64,000 nucleotides of DNA, taken from positions 416,794 through 480,793 of the forward strand of contig NZ_JADPJH010000033.1 in NCBI RefSeq assembly GCF_023073315.1, given 5' to 3'. A program made the position numbers and the translations under genes. Shown in pieces: positions 35,861 to 44,749 of the stretch. The DNA comes from Bradyrhizobium sp. 1. Lineage in GTDB: Bacteria; Pseudomonadota; Alphaproteobacteria; Rhizobiales; Xanthobacteraceae. Under the pieces are notes generated by a model. The model searched no databases. It was not told the DNA's origin and was given only the letters and a program-made list of their open reading frames with translations. Position 1 is the stretch's first letter; every line of letters starts with the position of its first letter.

Positions 35861-37173
35861 GTCGCCCCCGCCTCAAGCGACGCCAGCGCCTTCTTGACCG
35901 CCTCTCGCGCAGTGTACGCGCAGGCCTGCGTGCCGCCATCACCATAATCCTTCACGGCGTCGCCGACATGCCACAGATTGGGCAGCGGCGTATCCTGCGG
36001 TAGATCGAACCCGGCGCAGGAGCGTTGAGCGGGCCAGTCGTTGCGCATGACGCGGATGGACAGCATCTTCGCATCGGCGAAATCGACGAATAGAGAGCGC
36101 AGGTCCGCGAGCGAGGCCTCCACCTCGGCCTTCTCGTCGAAATCGCCGATCGCGGGCTTGGGAACGGCGTAAGCGACATATTGATACCAGCCGGGCGGCG
36201 CGAGTTCCGGGCAGGTGGCCGTCAACTCGCCCATGTTGCAGAGCCGCCGCGTCGCGCCGAAGGTCACGAGACCGGGCGCGTCGATGAGGCGTTTCTTCGT
36301 CGCGAAGTTGATGACGATGTTCGCTGACGAGCGCATCTGGGTGCGCGTCTGAGTGATGTAGTTCTCGCCGAAGGCCTCGGCCCCGGGCAGCGAGGCCGTT
36401 GCAGCGGGACCGATATTGCTGATGACGGTCTTTGCGCTGACGCGCAACCTGGTGCCGTCGCGCTCGACATCGAGCCCGATCACCCTGCCGTTCTGCACCT
36501 GCAGCCCCGAGACCGATGCGTTGAGCCAGATGTCGCCGCCGGCCCGCCGGATGCCGTTACCAAGATCGTTCCATAGTCCGATCGTGCCGCGTGGGCAGAA
36601 TCCGAAGCGCTTGAAGGCGCCTTTTACGGCGAAATAGGTCAGGAATGCGCGGGCCGGCAGCTCATCGGCATTCGCGGCAAAAATCGCGGCGCAGAGGTTA
36701 CGGAAGATCGCATGCACTGTGGCATTCGACGTGTAGCTCGACAGCCATTCCGCCGTCGACAGCTTCGCTTCAGGCAGATCGCCGTTTCGCGCGTCAGCGA
36801 ACTTGGTGCCGATCTTGGCCGCTTGCTTGGTGAAGGCGCCGAGCAGCATGCCCCAGCCGCCCTTGCCGGCGTTGATGATCTTGCCGTCAACATAGAAGAC
36901 AGTCGCCGGCTTCGGCTCGCGCAAATCGAGCGGCACGCCCACCATCGCGAAGCTCTCCTCGAAGACGCCGCCGAGTTCGATCGCGATCGCCCCAATGTTG
37001 ACGATGTGGCCATCAATCTCTTCGCTCGAGGCACGACCGCCCAACCGTCCCAGCCGCTCCACCAATAGCGTTTTGCGGCCCGCGGCCACGAGACGGGCGG
37101 CGGCTGTCATGCCGCCGGCACCCGCACCGATCACGACGGCGTCATAGTGATGAAGGTCGTCATTTGCGCTCAT
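35857..37173 (-). CDS. FAD-dependent oxidoreductase (phytoene-desaturase/amine-oxidase-like)
   Basis: A 438-residue flavoprotein. The N-terminal dinucleotide motif VVIGAGAGGMTAAARLVAAGRKTLLVERLGRLGGRASS is typical of the phytoene dehydrogenase/NAD(P)-binding FAD family, and the C-terminal LWHVGDAVKDYGDGGTQACAYTAREA is its FAD-closing motif. Members desaturate or oxidise hydrophobic, often cyclic, substrates. Its place in an acyl-CoA operon suggests ring dehydrogenation of an alicyclic intermediate (inference). A 105-base gap precedes it in the operon and no separate promoter was recognised there. Confidence 0.85.
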   Translation of the reverse strand: MSANDDLHHYDAVVIGAGAGGMTAAARLVAAGRKTLLVERLGRLGGRASSEEIDGHIVNIGAIAIELGGVFEESFAMVGVPLDLREPKPATVFYVDGKIINAGKGGWGMLLGAFTKQAAKIGTKFADARNGDLPEAKLSTAEWLSSYTSNATVHAIFRNLCAAIFAANADELPARAFLTYFAVKGAFKRFGFCPRGTIGLWNDLGNGIRRAGGDIWLNASVSGLQVQNGRVIGLDVERDGTRLRVSAKTVISNIGPAATASLPGAEAFGENYITQTRTQMRSSANIVINFATKKRLIDAPGLVTFGATRRLCNMGELTATCPELAPPGWYQYVAYAVPKPAIGDFDEKAEVEASLADLRSLFVDFADAKMLSIRVMRNDWPAQRSCAGFDLPQDTPLPNLWHVGDAVKDYGDGGTQACAYTAREAVKKALASLEAGAT

Positions 37174-37278
37174 TGCAGGTTTCCTCGGTCATTTGAATTC
37201 ATTGTTGGCCCGCGTGCAGCGGCATCATCAGACTCGCCGGACCGCAAGCGACGGCGTTCGAAGGTGGGGGGCACACCC

Positions 37279-38811
37279 TCATCGCGGAGCTTCGGGAGTG
37301 AGCAGAGATACCCCGAGCGCCGCACGCCTCGCGAGCCACGGGCTTGGGCGGTAGCGCGGATCGCCGGTCGCACGCATTTGCCCATTTAGTATCTGCATGA
37401 TTTTGGCGGGCCCTACCCGGTCGCCCCAATGCAGAGGGCCAAAAGGATAGCCGAGCCCGATGCGCACCGCAGCCTCCAGGTCCTCGACCTCGGCGATCGC
37501 GCGCTGCGCGATATTGGCCGCAATATTGACGATCGTGGCAATAACACGCTGGGCGATGAAACCAACGCTGTCGCCGATGACGGTGACCGGGACCCCATCG
37601 CTTGCCAGCAGGGCATGCGCGGCGTCGCGGACCGCGGACGCGGTCGCAACCGTTAGCATCATGGTCCTGCGCCGGAACAACGGAGTTATCGGATCGACGG
37701 CGACCGACCTGACGGGATCAAGTCCGAGCCGGAGCGCAGCGGTCGTGGCGTCCTCTCCAATAGGCTGGACCAGACAAACATCGGCCCCGGACGGCGACAA
37801 ACCCTGCCTGGCTCCCGCGTTCCCCACGAGTCCAGCGAGTGCATCGCTGTCGGGTGCTTCGGGATCGATCCAGACCGACAGCGCGCTTGGCAAGGACGGC
37901 GGGGATTTAGGGGCGGGCTGGACCTTCTGCCCCTTTTCGTAGCGGTACCATCCCTCGCCGGTCTTGCGGCCATACAGGCCGGCTGCCACGCGCGGGGGCA
38001 CGAGAGACGATGGGCGAAAACGCGGCTCTTCCTGAAACTGTTGGTAGATCGATGTCATCACCCTGGAGGACACGTCGAGTCCGGTTAGATCGAGCAGTTC
38101 GAACGGCCCCATCCGAAAGCCGAGTCCATCGCGCAGCACATCATCAACTTCCGATGGGCCTGCCACCTTTTCCTCTACGATCCGCAGTCCCTCCGTGTAG
38201 AGGCCGCGCCCGGCATGATTCACCAGGAAGCCCGGCTGGTCGGCAACGACAACAGCTTTGTGGCCGGCGCCTTCGACAAGCGCGCGCAGGGCGGAAATGG
38301 CCGATGGCGCCGTCCTCACCGCCGCGATGACCTCAGCCACCTTCATCAACGGCACGGGATTGAAGAAGTGCAAACCCGCGACGCGCGCTGGGTGCCGGCA
38401 GGCCGAGGCAATCTCCGCGACGATCAGTGAGGAGGTATTTGTGGCAAGGATACAGCTGTCCGAGACGATCCCCTCGAGCCGCGCGAACAGGTCGCGCTTG
38501 ACCGCGATATCCTCGACTATGGCCTCGATGACGACGTCACATCCTACCAAATCCGCAAGGCTTGCGCAGGACGTCGCGCGACCACGGATGCTGTCCAGCG
38601 CATTGGAAGCGAGCCTCCCCTTCGCAACAAGGCTTTCGAGCGTCGCAAGCACCGCTGCAACGCCCCGAGCGGCCGCGTCGGGCTTCTCGTCGAAGCAGAC
38701 TACGGCATGTCCGGCCTGGGCGAAGAGCTGAACGATCCCGCGCCCCATCGTGCCGGCGCCGACTACGCCGATGCGTAGCGCGCTGGCTCCGTTCGCTTGC
38801 GAGAACCCCAT
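37279..38811 (-). CDS. 3-hydroxyacyl-CoA dehydrogenase
   Basis: A 510-residue NAD-dependent dehydrogenase. An N-terminal Rossmann domain (IGVVGAGTMGRGIVQLFAQAGH), the NTSSLIVAEIAS and GLHFFNPVPLMKVAEV motifs and an HCDH C-terminal domain (LGFRMGPFELLDLTGLDVS) are followed by a second HCDH-like domain (DSVGFIAQRVIATIVNIA ... LGYPFGPLHWGDRVG). This two-HCDH layout matches PaaH/PaaC-type enzymes of aromatic degradation. It would oxidise 3-hydroxyacyl-CoA to 3-oxoacyl-CoA. The ATG at 38811 follows the crotonase stop by one base, so the operon is continuous. Confidence 0.9.
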   Translation of the reverse strand: MGFSQANGASALRIGVVGAGTMGRGIVQLFAQAGHAVVCFDEKPDAAARGVAAVLATLESLVAKGRLASNALDSIRGRATSCASLADLVGCDVVIEAIVEDIAVKRDLFARLEGIVSDSCILATNTSSLIVAEIASACRHPARVAGLHFFNPVPLMKVAEVIAAVRTAPSAISALRALVEGAGHKAVVVADQPGFLVNHAGRGLYTEGLRIVEEKVAGPSEVDDVLRDGLGFRMGPFELLDLTGLDVSSRVMTSIYQQFQEEPRFRPSSLVPPRVAAGLYGRKTGEGWYRYEKGQKVQPAPKSPPSLPSALSVWIDPEAPDSDALAGLVGNAGARQGLSPSGADVCLVQPIGEDATTAALRLGLDPVRSVAVDPITPLFRRRTMMLTVATASAVRDAAHALLASDGVPVTVIGDSVGFIAQRVIATIVNIAANIAQRAIAEVEDLEAAVRIGLGYPFGPLHWGDRVGPAKIMQILNGQMRATGDPRYRPSPWLARRAALGVSLLTPEAPR

Positions 38812-38812
38812 G

Positions 38813-39598
38813 TCAATCTCCGGAGAAGTTCGGATGGCGCTTCTCCAGAAACGCGCGCATGCCTTCCGTCTTGTCCGCGGTATCGAACAGCAGGAGGAAT
38901 TCGCGGTTCTCCAGAGCAAGCGCAGCATCGAGAGGAAGATCGGCGCCCGCGCGCAGTGTGCGACGGATCGCCGCCACGGCCCTTGCGGGCATGCGGGCCA
39001 TCTTCTTGGCTAGCTGCAGCGCAGTCGACATCACCTGTCCTTCTTCGGCAAGCGCCGCAACGAGCCCGAGCGCGTAGGCGCGCTCGCCGGTCAGCGGTTC
39101 GCCCGCGAGGAGCATGAGGCTTGCGACTTGCTTGCCGACGCTGCGAACGAGACGCTGCGTCCCGCCCGCGCCCGGCATGATCCCGACATTGATCTCGGGT
39201 TGACCGAAGCGCGCGGTGGCGCCGGCGACGACGACGTCGCACATCAGCGCGAGTTCGCATCCCGCGCCCAGCGCGAAACCGCTTACCGCCGCGATCGTCG
39301 GCTTGCCGCAGTTCGCGAGGGCGCTCCAATATTGTCCAAGATCGAGGTCAGCAACCTGCTGCGGACCCTTGTCAACGAGCAGGTTGAGATCAGCCCCGGC
39401 AGCGAAAACGCTCTCGCCACCGGTAATAACGAGAGCGCCGATGCTGCGATTAGCGTCCAATTCACGGCACGCATCGGCGATGCCGCGCCGCATTGTCAGA
39501 TCGAGCGCATTGCGCCGCTCCGGACGGTTGAGACGCACGATCCCCACCCCGTCACGCCGCTCAATAAGAACGCCAGTTGCTTCAATAGCCTCGCTCAT
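38813..39598 (-). CDS. Enoyl-CoA hydratase (both catalytic glutamates present)
   Basis: A 261-residue crotonase with GESVFAAGADLNLL for CoA binding, GFALGAGCELALMCD holding the first catalytic Glu and FGQPEINVGIMPGAGGTQRL holding the second. It is therefore the one stand-alone crotonase in this region expected to be a true hydratase. The start at 39598 overlaps the upstream crotonase stop by four bases; the longer frame belongs to that gene's shadow. It sits directly before the 3-hydroxyacyl-CoA dehydrogenase, its natural next step. Confidence 0.92.
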   Translation of the reverse strand: MSEAIEATGVLIERRDGVGIVRLNRPERRNALDLTMRRGIADACRELDANRSIGALVITGGESVFAAGADLNLLVDKGPQQVADLDLGQYWSALANCGKPTIAAVSGFALGAGCELALMCDVVVAGATARFGQPEINVGIMPGAGGTQRLVRSVGKQVASLMLLAGEPLTGERAYALGLVAALAEEGQVMSTALQLAKKMARMPARAVAAIRRTLRAGADLPLDAALALENREFLLLFDTADKTEGMRAFLEKRHPNFSGD

Positions 39599-40410
39599 GT
39601 CCGTTCCTTGGACGAGAGCTCCAGAAAATGAGCGGCTCTTTTCTCCATGAACGCTTTGTAGCCTTCTGCGAATTCGGGGCCGGTGAGACAAACCGCCTGG
39701 TCGCGCGCCTCGCGCTCCAATTCGGCAGCGAGCGACCCCGAGGGATCGAACAGCCGTTCACGTGTCCGTCGAAGGGCTTCGACTGGAAGGTGTGAGAGTC
39801 GCGACGCTTCGATCACCGCAGCCTTCATGATGTCGTCATCCGCCACGAGTTGATCGGCAACGCCGATGGAAAGGGCCTCCTCGCCGGTCACTGGTGCAGG
39901 CGACGTTACAAGCCTCCAGGCGACTGCCTTGCTGACACGCTGCCGCAGCGTGAATAGCTGTCCCCAATCCGGCGCAAGTCCGAGTCGCAGGAAAGGAAAC
40001 AGAATCTGCGTCCTGCGCCCGACAACGATGTGATCACCGAGCAGTGCCATTCCGACAGCTGCTCCCGCCACCACGCCTTCGAGGGCGCTGACGATCGAGA
40101 GTCCCGATTCGGCCAAGGCACGGCAGACGGCATGAACGTGCCGCATTCGCAACTCTGCCTGCGCGTAGTCGAGATTCGCCATCGTCGGAAGGTCACCGCC
40201 CGCCGAGAAGACACCGTCGACCCCGCCCAGGACCAGCGCACGGGCCGTGGGATCTCCACGAAGGTCGGTGAGCGCATCAATGAATCCCTGCCTGACGGCA
40301 TGATCGATCGCGTTGCGCTTGGCGGGCCGATTGATGCGCAGGCGCGCGACCGACGGCGCCGGCCTGTCAAGGAGAACGACCTGCTCCACGATGTCAGACC
40401 CCTTCGCCAC
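39595..40410 (-). CDS. Crotonase-fold protein (PaaG-like isomerase or related)
   Basis: A 271-residue crotonase with VDGVFSAGGDLPTM and LEGVVAGAAVGMALLGD. The two hydratase glutamates are missing (AAVGMA and FPFL in their places), but LGLAPDWGQLFTL carries the Asp found in PaaG/dienoyl-CoA isomerase-type enzymes. Isomerisation or ring hydrolysis is more likely than hydration. The frame opens with GTG at 40410 inside the thiolase gene. A GTG at 40389 with AAGGGG upstream is an attractive alternative that would remove seven residues. Confidence 0.85.
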   Translation of the reverse strand: MAKGSDIVEQVVLLDRPAPSVARLRINRPAKRNAIDHAVRQGFIDALTDLRGDPTARALVLGGVDGVFSAGGDLPTMANLDYAQAELRMRHVHAVCRALAESGLSIVSALEGVVAGAAVGMALLGDHIVVGRRTQILFPFLRLGLAPDWGQLFTLRQRVSKAVAWRLVTSPAPVTGEEALSIGVADQLVADDDIMKAAVIEASRLSHLPVEALRRTRERLFDPSGSLAAELEREARDQAVCLTGPEFAEGYKAFMEKRAAHFLELSSKERT

Positions 40411-41596
40411 CGATGATCGAGATAGAGCACACGTTCTGCGACGGCTGGCCGCCGAGATTGTGGATCAACCCCACACTCGGACCGCCGAGCTGACGCGCGC
40501 CGGCACGGCCGTTGAGCTGCAGGTAGATCTCGTAGAGCATGCGAATTCCGCTGGCGCCGACTGGGTGTCCGAAGCATTTCAGCCCGCCGTCGATCTGGCA
40601 GGGTACCCTGCCGGAGGCGTCGAACTCGCCCTCGAGCACGTCCCGCACGGCGCATCCTTCATCCGACAGGAACAGGTCCTCCATCGTGACGAGCTCGGTG
40701 ATGGAGAAACAGTCATGCACTTCGGTCATGCTGATCTGCTCCCGTGGGCGATCGATACCCGCCTCCTCGTAGGCCCTCTTGGCCGCAATCCGGGTCGTAT
40801 GGAAATAGCTACCATCCCAGCCATTGCCCTGGAGCTCCCAGCCATTGGAGCAGGCTATCTGGAGAGCCTTGAAGGTGACGAGATTGCGCTTGCCCATCCC
40901 ACGCGCGATGTCGGGCGTCGTGACGATGACGGCCGCCGCCCCGTCCGACACGCCGCAGCAGTCGAACAGGCCGAGTGGCGCGGCGATGGTCGGCGCCCGC
41001 AGGCACTGCTCCTCGGTGATGGTCTTTTGCAGATGCGCCTTCAGATTCTTGGAGCCGTTCTCGTGGCTCTTGACCGACACGTGAGCGATCGCGCGCTTGA
41101 GCGTCTTCGGATCAACGCGGTGCTTATAGCGATAGGCCGCAGCAACCTGGGCGAAGTTCGCGGGCGCAACTGCATTGGGGTACCATTGCGGAATATAAGT
41201 CCCGACGGTCGCGACCGGCAAGCCGCCATAGCCGGTGTCCTTCAACTTCTCGACGCCAAGCGCGAGCGCGATGTCGCAGGCGCCCGCGGCCACTGCGTAG
41301 ACGGCGGCGCGGATCGCTTCCGAGCCGCCGGCGCAGAAATTCTCGACCCGCGTTACGCCGATGTTGGGCAGGCGCAGCGCAATGCTCATCGGCGTGCCAC
41401 CGCGGCCGGTTCCGACGTCGTCCATGTGCGTGGAGAACCAGGCGGCGTCCAACTGATCGGGCGTGATTCCCGCGTCCTGCATCGCCTCGCTGTACGCCTC
41501 GAGCATCAAGTCCTCGGGGCTTGCCTCCCAGCGCTCCCCGAACCGACTGCATCCCATGCCGAGGATCGCGACCTTGTCTTTGATGCCGTTCGCCAC
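40394..41596 (-). CDS. SCP-x/lipid-transfer-type thiolase
   Basis: A 400-residue thiolase of the SCP-x/acetyl-CoA acetyltransferase COG0183 branch. The nucleophile is Cys88 (VENFCAGGSEAI). His294 lies in EVHDCFSITEL, His344 in CFGHPVGASG, and the C-terminal loop is IHNLGGQPSQNVC. The start is GTG, with AAGGAG upstream. It lies 13 bases after an HMG-CoA-synthase-like gene fused to an OB domain. That pairing recalls the archaeal thiolase/HMGS/DUF35 complex and the steroid Ltp2/DUF35 retro-aldolase. It may perform a thiolytic or aldol cleavage after the Rieske step (inference). Confidence 0.88.
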   Translation of the reverse strand: MANGIKDKVAILGMGCSRFGERWEASPEDLMLEAYSEAMQDAGITPDQLDAAWFSTHMDDVGTGRGGTPMSIALRLPNIGVTRVENFCAGGSEAIRAAVYAVAAGACDIALALGVEKLKDTGYGGLPVATVGTYIPQWYPNAVAPANFAQVAAAYRYKHRVDPKTLKRAIAHVSVKSHENGSKNLKAHLQKTITEEQCLRAPTIAAPLGLFDCCGVSDGAAAVIVTTPDIARGMGKRNLVTFKALQIACSNGWELQGNGWDGSYFHTTRIAAKRAYEEAGIDRPREQISMTEVHDCFSITELVTMEDLFLSDEGCAVRDVLEGEFDASGRVPCQIDGGLKCFGHPVGASGIRMLYEIYLQLNGRAGARQLGGPSVGLIHNLGGQPSQNVCSISIIGGEGV

Positions 41597-41609
41597 TTTG
41601 CCTGCTCCT

Positions 41610-43085
41610 TCAGTTGCCGCTCTTGATCGCGCCCGATTCGTCGCGCGCCGGCGTTGCTTTCCAGAAATACCGCGTGTAGCCGCGAACCGTGTCGACGTCC
41701 TTGATCCTGAAGACCATCTCCATCGCCGTTCCGGAATCGACTTCGCCGACGTCGAGATCGGTGAAATCCATCAGGATGCGGCCGCCGCCTTCGAAGTCGA
41801 TCTGACCGTAGTGATGCGGCGGCGACGGATGGTAGGAAAGATATTCGGCCGACCAGCTCAGGATGTGGGCCGCCCGGTCCGCGAGCCTGTAAGGCTCCTG
41901 CGTGTCCTGCAGCGGCGCACCGGGATCATACGAGAGTCGCGACGGCGGAAAGTGGACGCTGCCGGTGACGCGGCACTTGCCGGCGACGAGACCGAGCAAC
42001 GCCGTTCGATTGCGCCACGCCGTGCTGAGCGCCGTCTTGCGGTCCTGCTCGCCGCGCATTCCCCGCTCGAGCTGGAGCTGACCGCCAAATGAGAGAAAGC
42101 GGGTATAGTTGCGGTCTTCCTTACCGCGCGAGAGCCAGTTCGAGACGCCTCGCGCGGGTTTGAAGCCGGCGATCAGCGGCGTCGCCCGCAGCACGATTGC
42201 CTGGGCGCCGCTACCGAATTGCGCCAGCACGATGACTTGGCCGGGCTGCGCGCGTTCGAGAACATTCGCAAGCATGATGAGCCCGTGCGCCGCCCCGCAA
42301 TTGCCGATACGCTCCATCATGGGTTGAGCGATCGCGTCACCGCGCACGCCGCAGGCCTTGGCGACTTGCGCATCCATGCGCGAGAACGACGTCGGGAAAA
42401 TAAAGTGGTCGACCTTGTCGGGGTTGACCCCTGCCTCCTTCAAGGCCTCAGCCACCACGCGCGGAACGAGCTTACTGATGCCTTCGTCGCGAACCCAACG
42501 TTCCTCCCACTGGTAGTCGATCTCCGAGCCGGTTGCGCGGAAATGGTCGACGAAATCGACCGACAGCGTCGCGGATCCAATCAGCTCAGCGAGTACATTG
42601 TTGCGACCGATCAGCAGTGCTGCAGCGCCATCGCCATATTCCAGCTCCTGCGGGCTCGCCGCACGCGTCCTGCGCCGATCGGCGGCCAGCACGAGGACAT
42701 CACCCTTATAAGTGTTGCTGCGCGCGATCGCCTGCGTCACGGCGGCGAGCGCAACGCGCTGCGTCCCTCCGAGATCAGCAGCCTCGACCGTGTCGTCAAG
42801 CGTCAGCGCGCCGGCGACGATCGCTGAGTTCAGCCGCTCCGCGAACGGGGGCGTATTGGTGGCGAGAAGAACGCAGCGGACGTGGGAGCGGTCCTCCGAC
42901 GGTCCGAGACAGTCGCGCGCCGCCGCTACCGCCATGGTGACGCTGTCCTCGTCCCAATTGGCAAAGGCGCGCTCGCCCTTCTGGCTCGCGAACTGCGGAG
43001 CGTACCAGGCGTTCGCCTGGGCTACGGCCTCGCGTGAGAGACGAAGGCGGGGGATGTAGCCCCCAAACGCGGTGATTCCGATCAT
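41610..43085 (-). CDS. HMG-CoA-synthase-like protein fused to a DUF35-type OB domain, catalytic Cys absent
   Basis: A 491-residue protein. Residues 1 to about 320 follow archaeal-type HMG-CoA synthase (MIGITAFGGYIPRLRLSREAV, LEYGDGAAALLIG, MMERIGNCGAAHGLIML). The nucleophile site normally reading E-x-A-C-x-x-G-T reads EAADLGGT, so Asp104 replaces Cys, and the FHQP histidine site reads FPTS. Residues about 355-491 resemble a DUF35/OB domain (GKCRVTGSVHFPPSRL), without a complete zinc ribbon. Classical Claisen condensation is therefore unlikely. It could be a scaffold, a hydrolase, or a partner of the neighbouring thiolase. It overlaps the upstream hydrolase stop by four bases (ATGA). Confidence 0.82.
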   Translation of the reverse strand: MIGITAFGGYIPRLRLSREAVAQANAWYAPQFASQKGERAFANWDEDSVTMAVAAARDCLGPSEDRSHVRCVLLATNTPPFAERLNSAIVAGALTLDDTVEAADLGGTQRVALAAVTQAIARSNTYKGDVLVLAADRRRTRAASPQELEYGDGAAALLIGRNNVLAELIGSATLSVDFVDHFRATGSEIDYQWEERWVRDEGISKLVPRVVAEALKEAGVNPDKVDHFIFPTSFSRMDAQVAKACGVRGDAIAQPMMERIGNCGAAHGLIMLANVLERAQPGQVIVLAQFGSGAQAIVLRATPLIAGFKPARGVSNWLSRGKEDRNYTRFLSFGGQLQLERGMRGEQDRKTALSTAWRNRTALLGLVAGKCRVTGSVHFPPSRLSYDPGAPLQDTQEPYRLADRAAHILSWSAEYLSYHPSPPHHYGQIDFEGGGRILMDFTDLDVGEVDSGTAMEMVFRIKDVDTVRGYTRYFWKATPARDESGAIKSGN

Positions 43086-44017
43086 GTAAAGTCGCTTCCT
43101 GCCTGTACGCTCACAAGATGTGCCGCAATGAATTTGCCGCCGGCTGCCACCGCCTCGCGGGCCTCAGGCAGTTCGTCCGGGAATTGCTGGAAGACATGAA
43201 TCATGCCGGGCCAGATTTCTGAACGAACGGAAGCGCCGGCCGCGCTGGCGCGCGCGGCAAATTCCTCGGTGTCGCTGAGGAGCGTCTCGCGTTCGCCGAC
43301 CTGCATCAATATCGGGGGCAGCGCGCGCATGATCTCTGCACTCGCAAGCAAGGGTGACAGCCGCGGATCCTCAGCGCTCGCGCCAGCTCCGAGCGCACTG
43401 CGCGCCATCGCAAGGATCATCGGGCGCTGGTGGATCGGATCAAGAGCGGCGTGCGACTGGTAGCTCTCGCCCGAGGCGGTGAGGTCGGTCCATGCGGACA
43501 TCAGATAGGCGGCGGCGGGAGATCGCTTGCCCTGTTGCAGGCGCGCGACCATCACACCAAGCGCCAATGCAGCGCCGGCTGAATCTCCCGCCAGCGCGAT
43601 ACGATCGGCAGGAAGGCCCGACTTCTCCAGCCATTCAAGGACCGCCATGGCGTCGTCGAGCGCAGCGGGCAGCAAATGCTCGGGCACGAGACGATAGTCC
43701 ACTGCTAGGGCCTGGATTCCGGCCTCCAGGGCCAATCGGGCGATGATCTCCCTGTGCGATGTCGGCGAGCCGACACGGAAGCCACCGCCATGCAGATAGA
43801 CGATCGCAGCGTCGCGGCGGGCCGCAGGGGGGCGAACCCACTCGCAGGCAACCGCACCGGCTTGCACAGGCTCGATGGTCGCGGAGACAGACGAGCTGAA
43901 GAGCTCATCCCAGTCGGCACGCATCTGCGAAATGGGCGTATCACGTCGCCAGCGCGAATAGGCGCTGCATACCCGATTGATGACGTCCTCAACGGGATTG
44001 CGGTTCACGCCCCGCAC
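43082..44017 (-). CDS. Alpha/beta hydrolase (hormone-sensitive-lipase family)
   Basis: A 311-residue hydrolase with the oxyanion motif HGGGF (residues 76-80), the nucleophile elbow GDSAG (Ser146), and a C-terminal PGMIHVF histidine. An Asp before it completes the triad. HSL-family enzymes hydrolyse carboxylic esters or lactones. In this operon it may open a lactone or ester intermediate, or act as a carbon-carbon hydrolase (inference). It overlaps the end of the SDR gene by 13 bases. Confidence 0.9.
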   Translation of the reverse strand: MRGVNRNPVEDVINRVCSAYSRWRRDTPISQMRADWDELFSSSVSATIEPVQAGAVACEWVRPPAARRDAAIVYLHGGGFRVGSPTSHREIIARLALEAGIQALAVDYRLVPEHLLPAALDDAMAVLEWLEKSGLPADRIALAGDSAGAALALGVMVARLQQGKRSPAAAYLMSAWTDLTASGESYQSHAALDPIHQRPMILAMARSALGAGASAEDPRLSPLLASAEIMRALPPILMQVGERETLLSDTEEFAARASAAGASVRSEIWPGMIHVFQQFPDELPEAREAVAAGGKFIAAHLVSVQAGSDFT

Positions 44018-44745
44018 CCCATGCCGCCGGACGCGCCCAGCACCTCGCCCGTCACGTAGCCTGCATCATCCGATGCAAGGAAGGCGATGACAGCCGCGAC
44101 TTCCTCGGGCATGCCGAGGCGCCCGACCAGCGTCGCGGACGTCATCGCAATCATCAGCTTCTCTCCGCCGTCCTCGAGCGCACGCCGCAGCATCGGCGTG
44201 TCGATCGGTCCCGGCGCAACGACATTGGCCGTTACCCCCATCCGTCCATTCTCCCGCGCGATGGAGCGCGTGAAGGCGATGACGCCGCCCTTTGCCGCGG
44301 CATAGACAGAGCCGCCCCTGGAGCCCAGCCGGCCGGCTTCGGAGGCCACGTTGACGATGCGCCCGTAACCCGCCTGCTGCATTCCCGGCAGGACCGCATG
44401 GGTCGTGTTGAGCACGGCACCGAGATTGAGCGCGATCAGGCGCGCCCAGTCCTTTGGTTCCGTTTGCGTGAAGAAGTCATGCTGATCGGCGCCGGCGCTG
44501 TTGACCAGAATGTCGAACGGAGCGCATTTCGCGAGCGCGTTCGAGACCGCGGCATGGTCCGTCAGATCCACCGCGACGAATGTCCCGCCGATCTGGCCGG
44601 CCAGCCGCGCGCCGTTCACGGCGTCAATGTCGGCGATCAGCACGTCCGCGCCGGTCGCAGCGAGCCTAACAGCCGTCGCAGCGCCGATGCCGCTTGCGCC
44701 TCCCGCCACCAAGGCGCGCCGCCGTTTGACGTTGTCCGCCACCAT
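44005..44745 (-). CDS. Short-chain dehydrogenase/reductase (SDR)
   Basis: A 246-residue classical SDR. The cofactor motif is GGASGIG (residues 15-21), NSAG is at 82-85, and the catalytic Ser135, Tyr148 and Lys152 lie in NVASEAG and YAAAK. The acidic residue in IADID after strand 2 suggests NAD rather than NADP. It would oxidise an alcohol on the ring or chain; BadH-type 2-hydroxycyclohexanecarboxyl-CoA dehydrogenase is one comparable role. It lies between the crotonase and the hydrolase in the large operon. Confidence 0.9.
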   Translation of the reverse strand: MVADNVKRRRALVAGGASGIGAATAVRLAATGADVLIADIDAVNGARLAGQIGGTFVAVDLTDHAAVSNALAKCAPFDILVNSAGADQHDFFTQTEPKDWARLIALNLGAVLNTTHAVLPGMQQAGYGRIVNVASEAGRLGSRGGSVYAAAKGGVIAFTRSIARENGRMGVTANVVAPGPIDTPMLRRALEDGGEKLMIAMTSATLVGRLGMPEEVAAVIAFLASDDAGYVTGEVLGASGGMGCGA

Positions 44746-44749
44746 CGCG

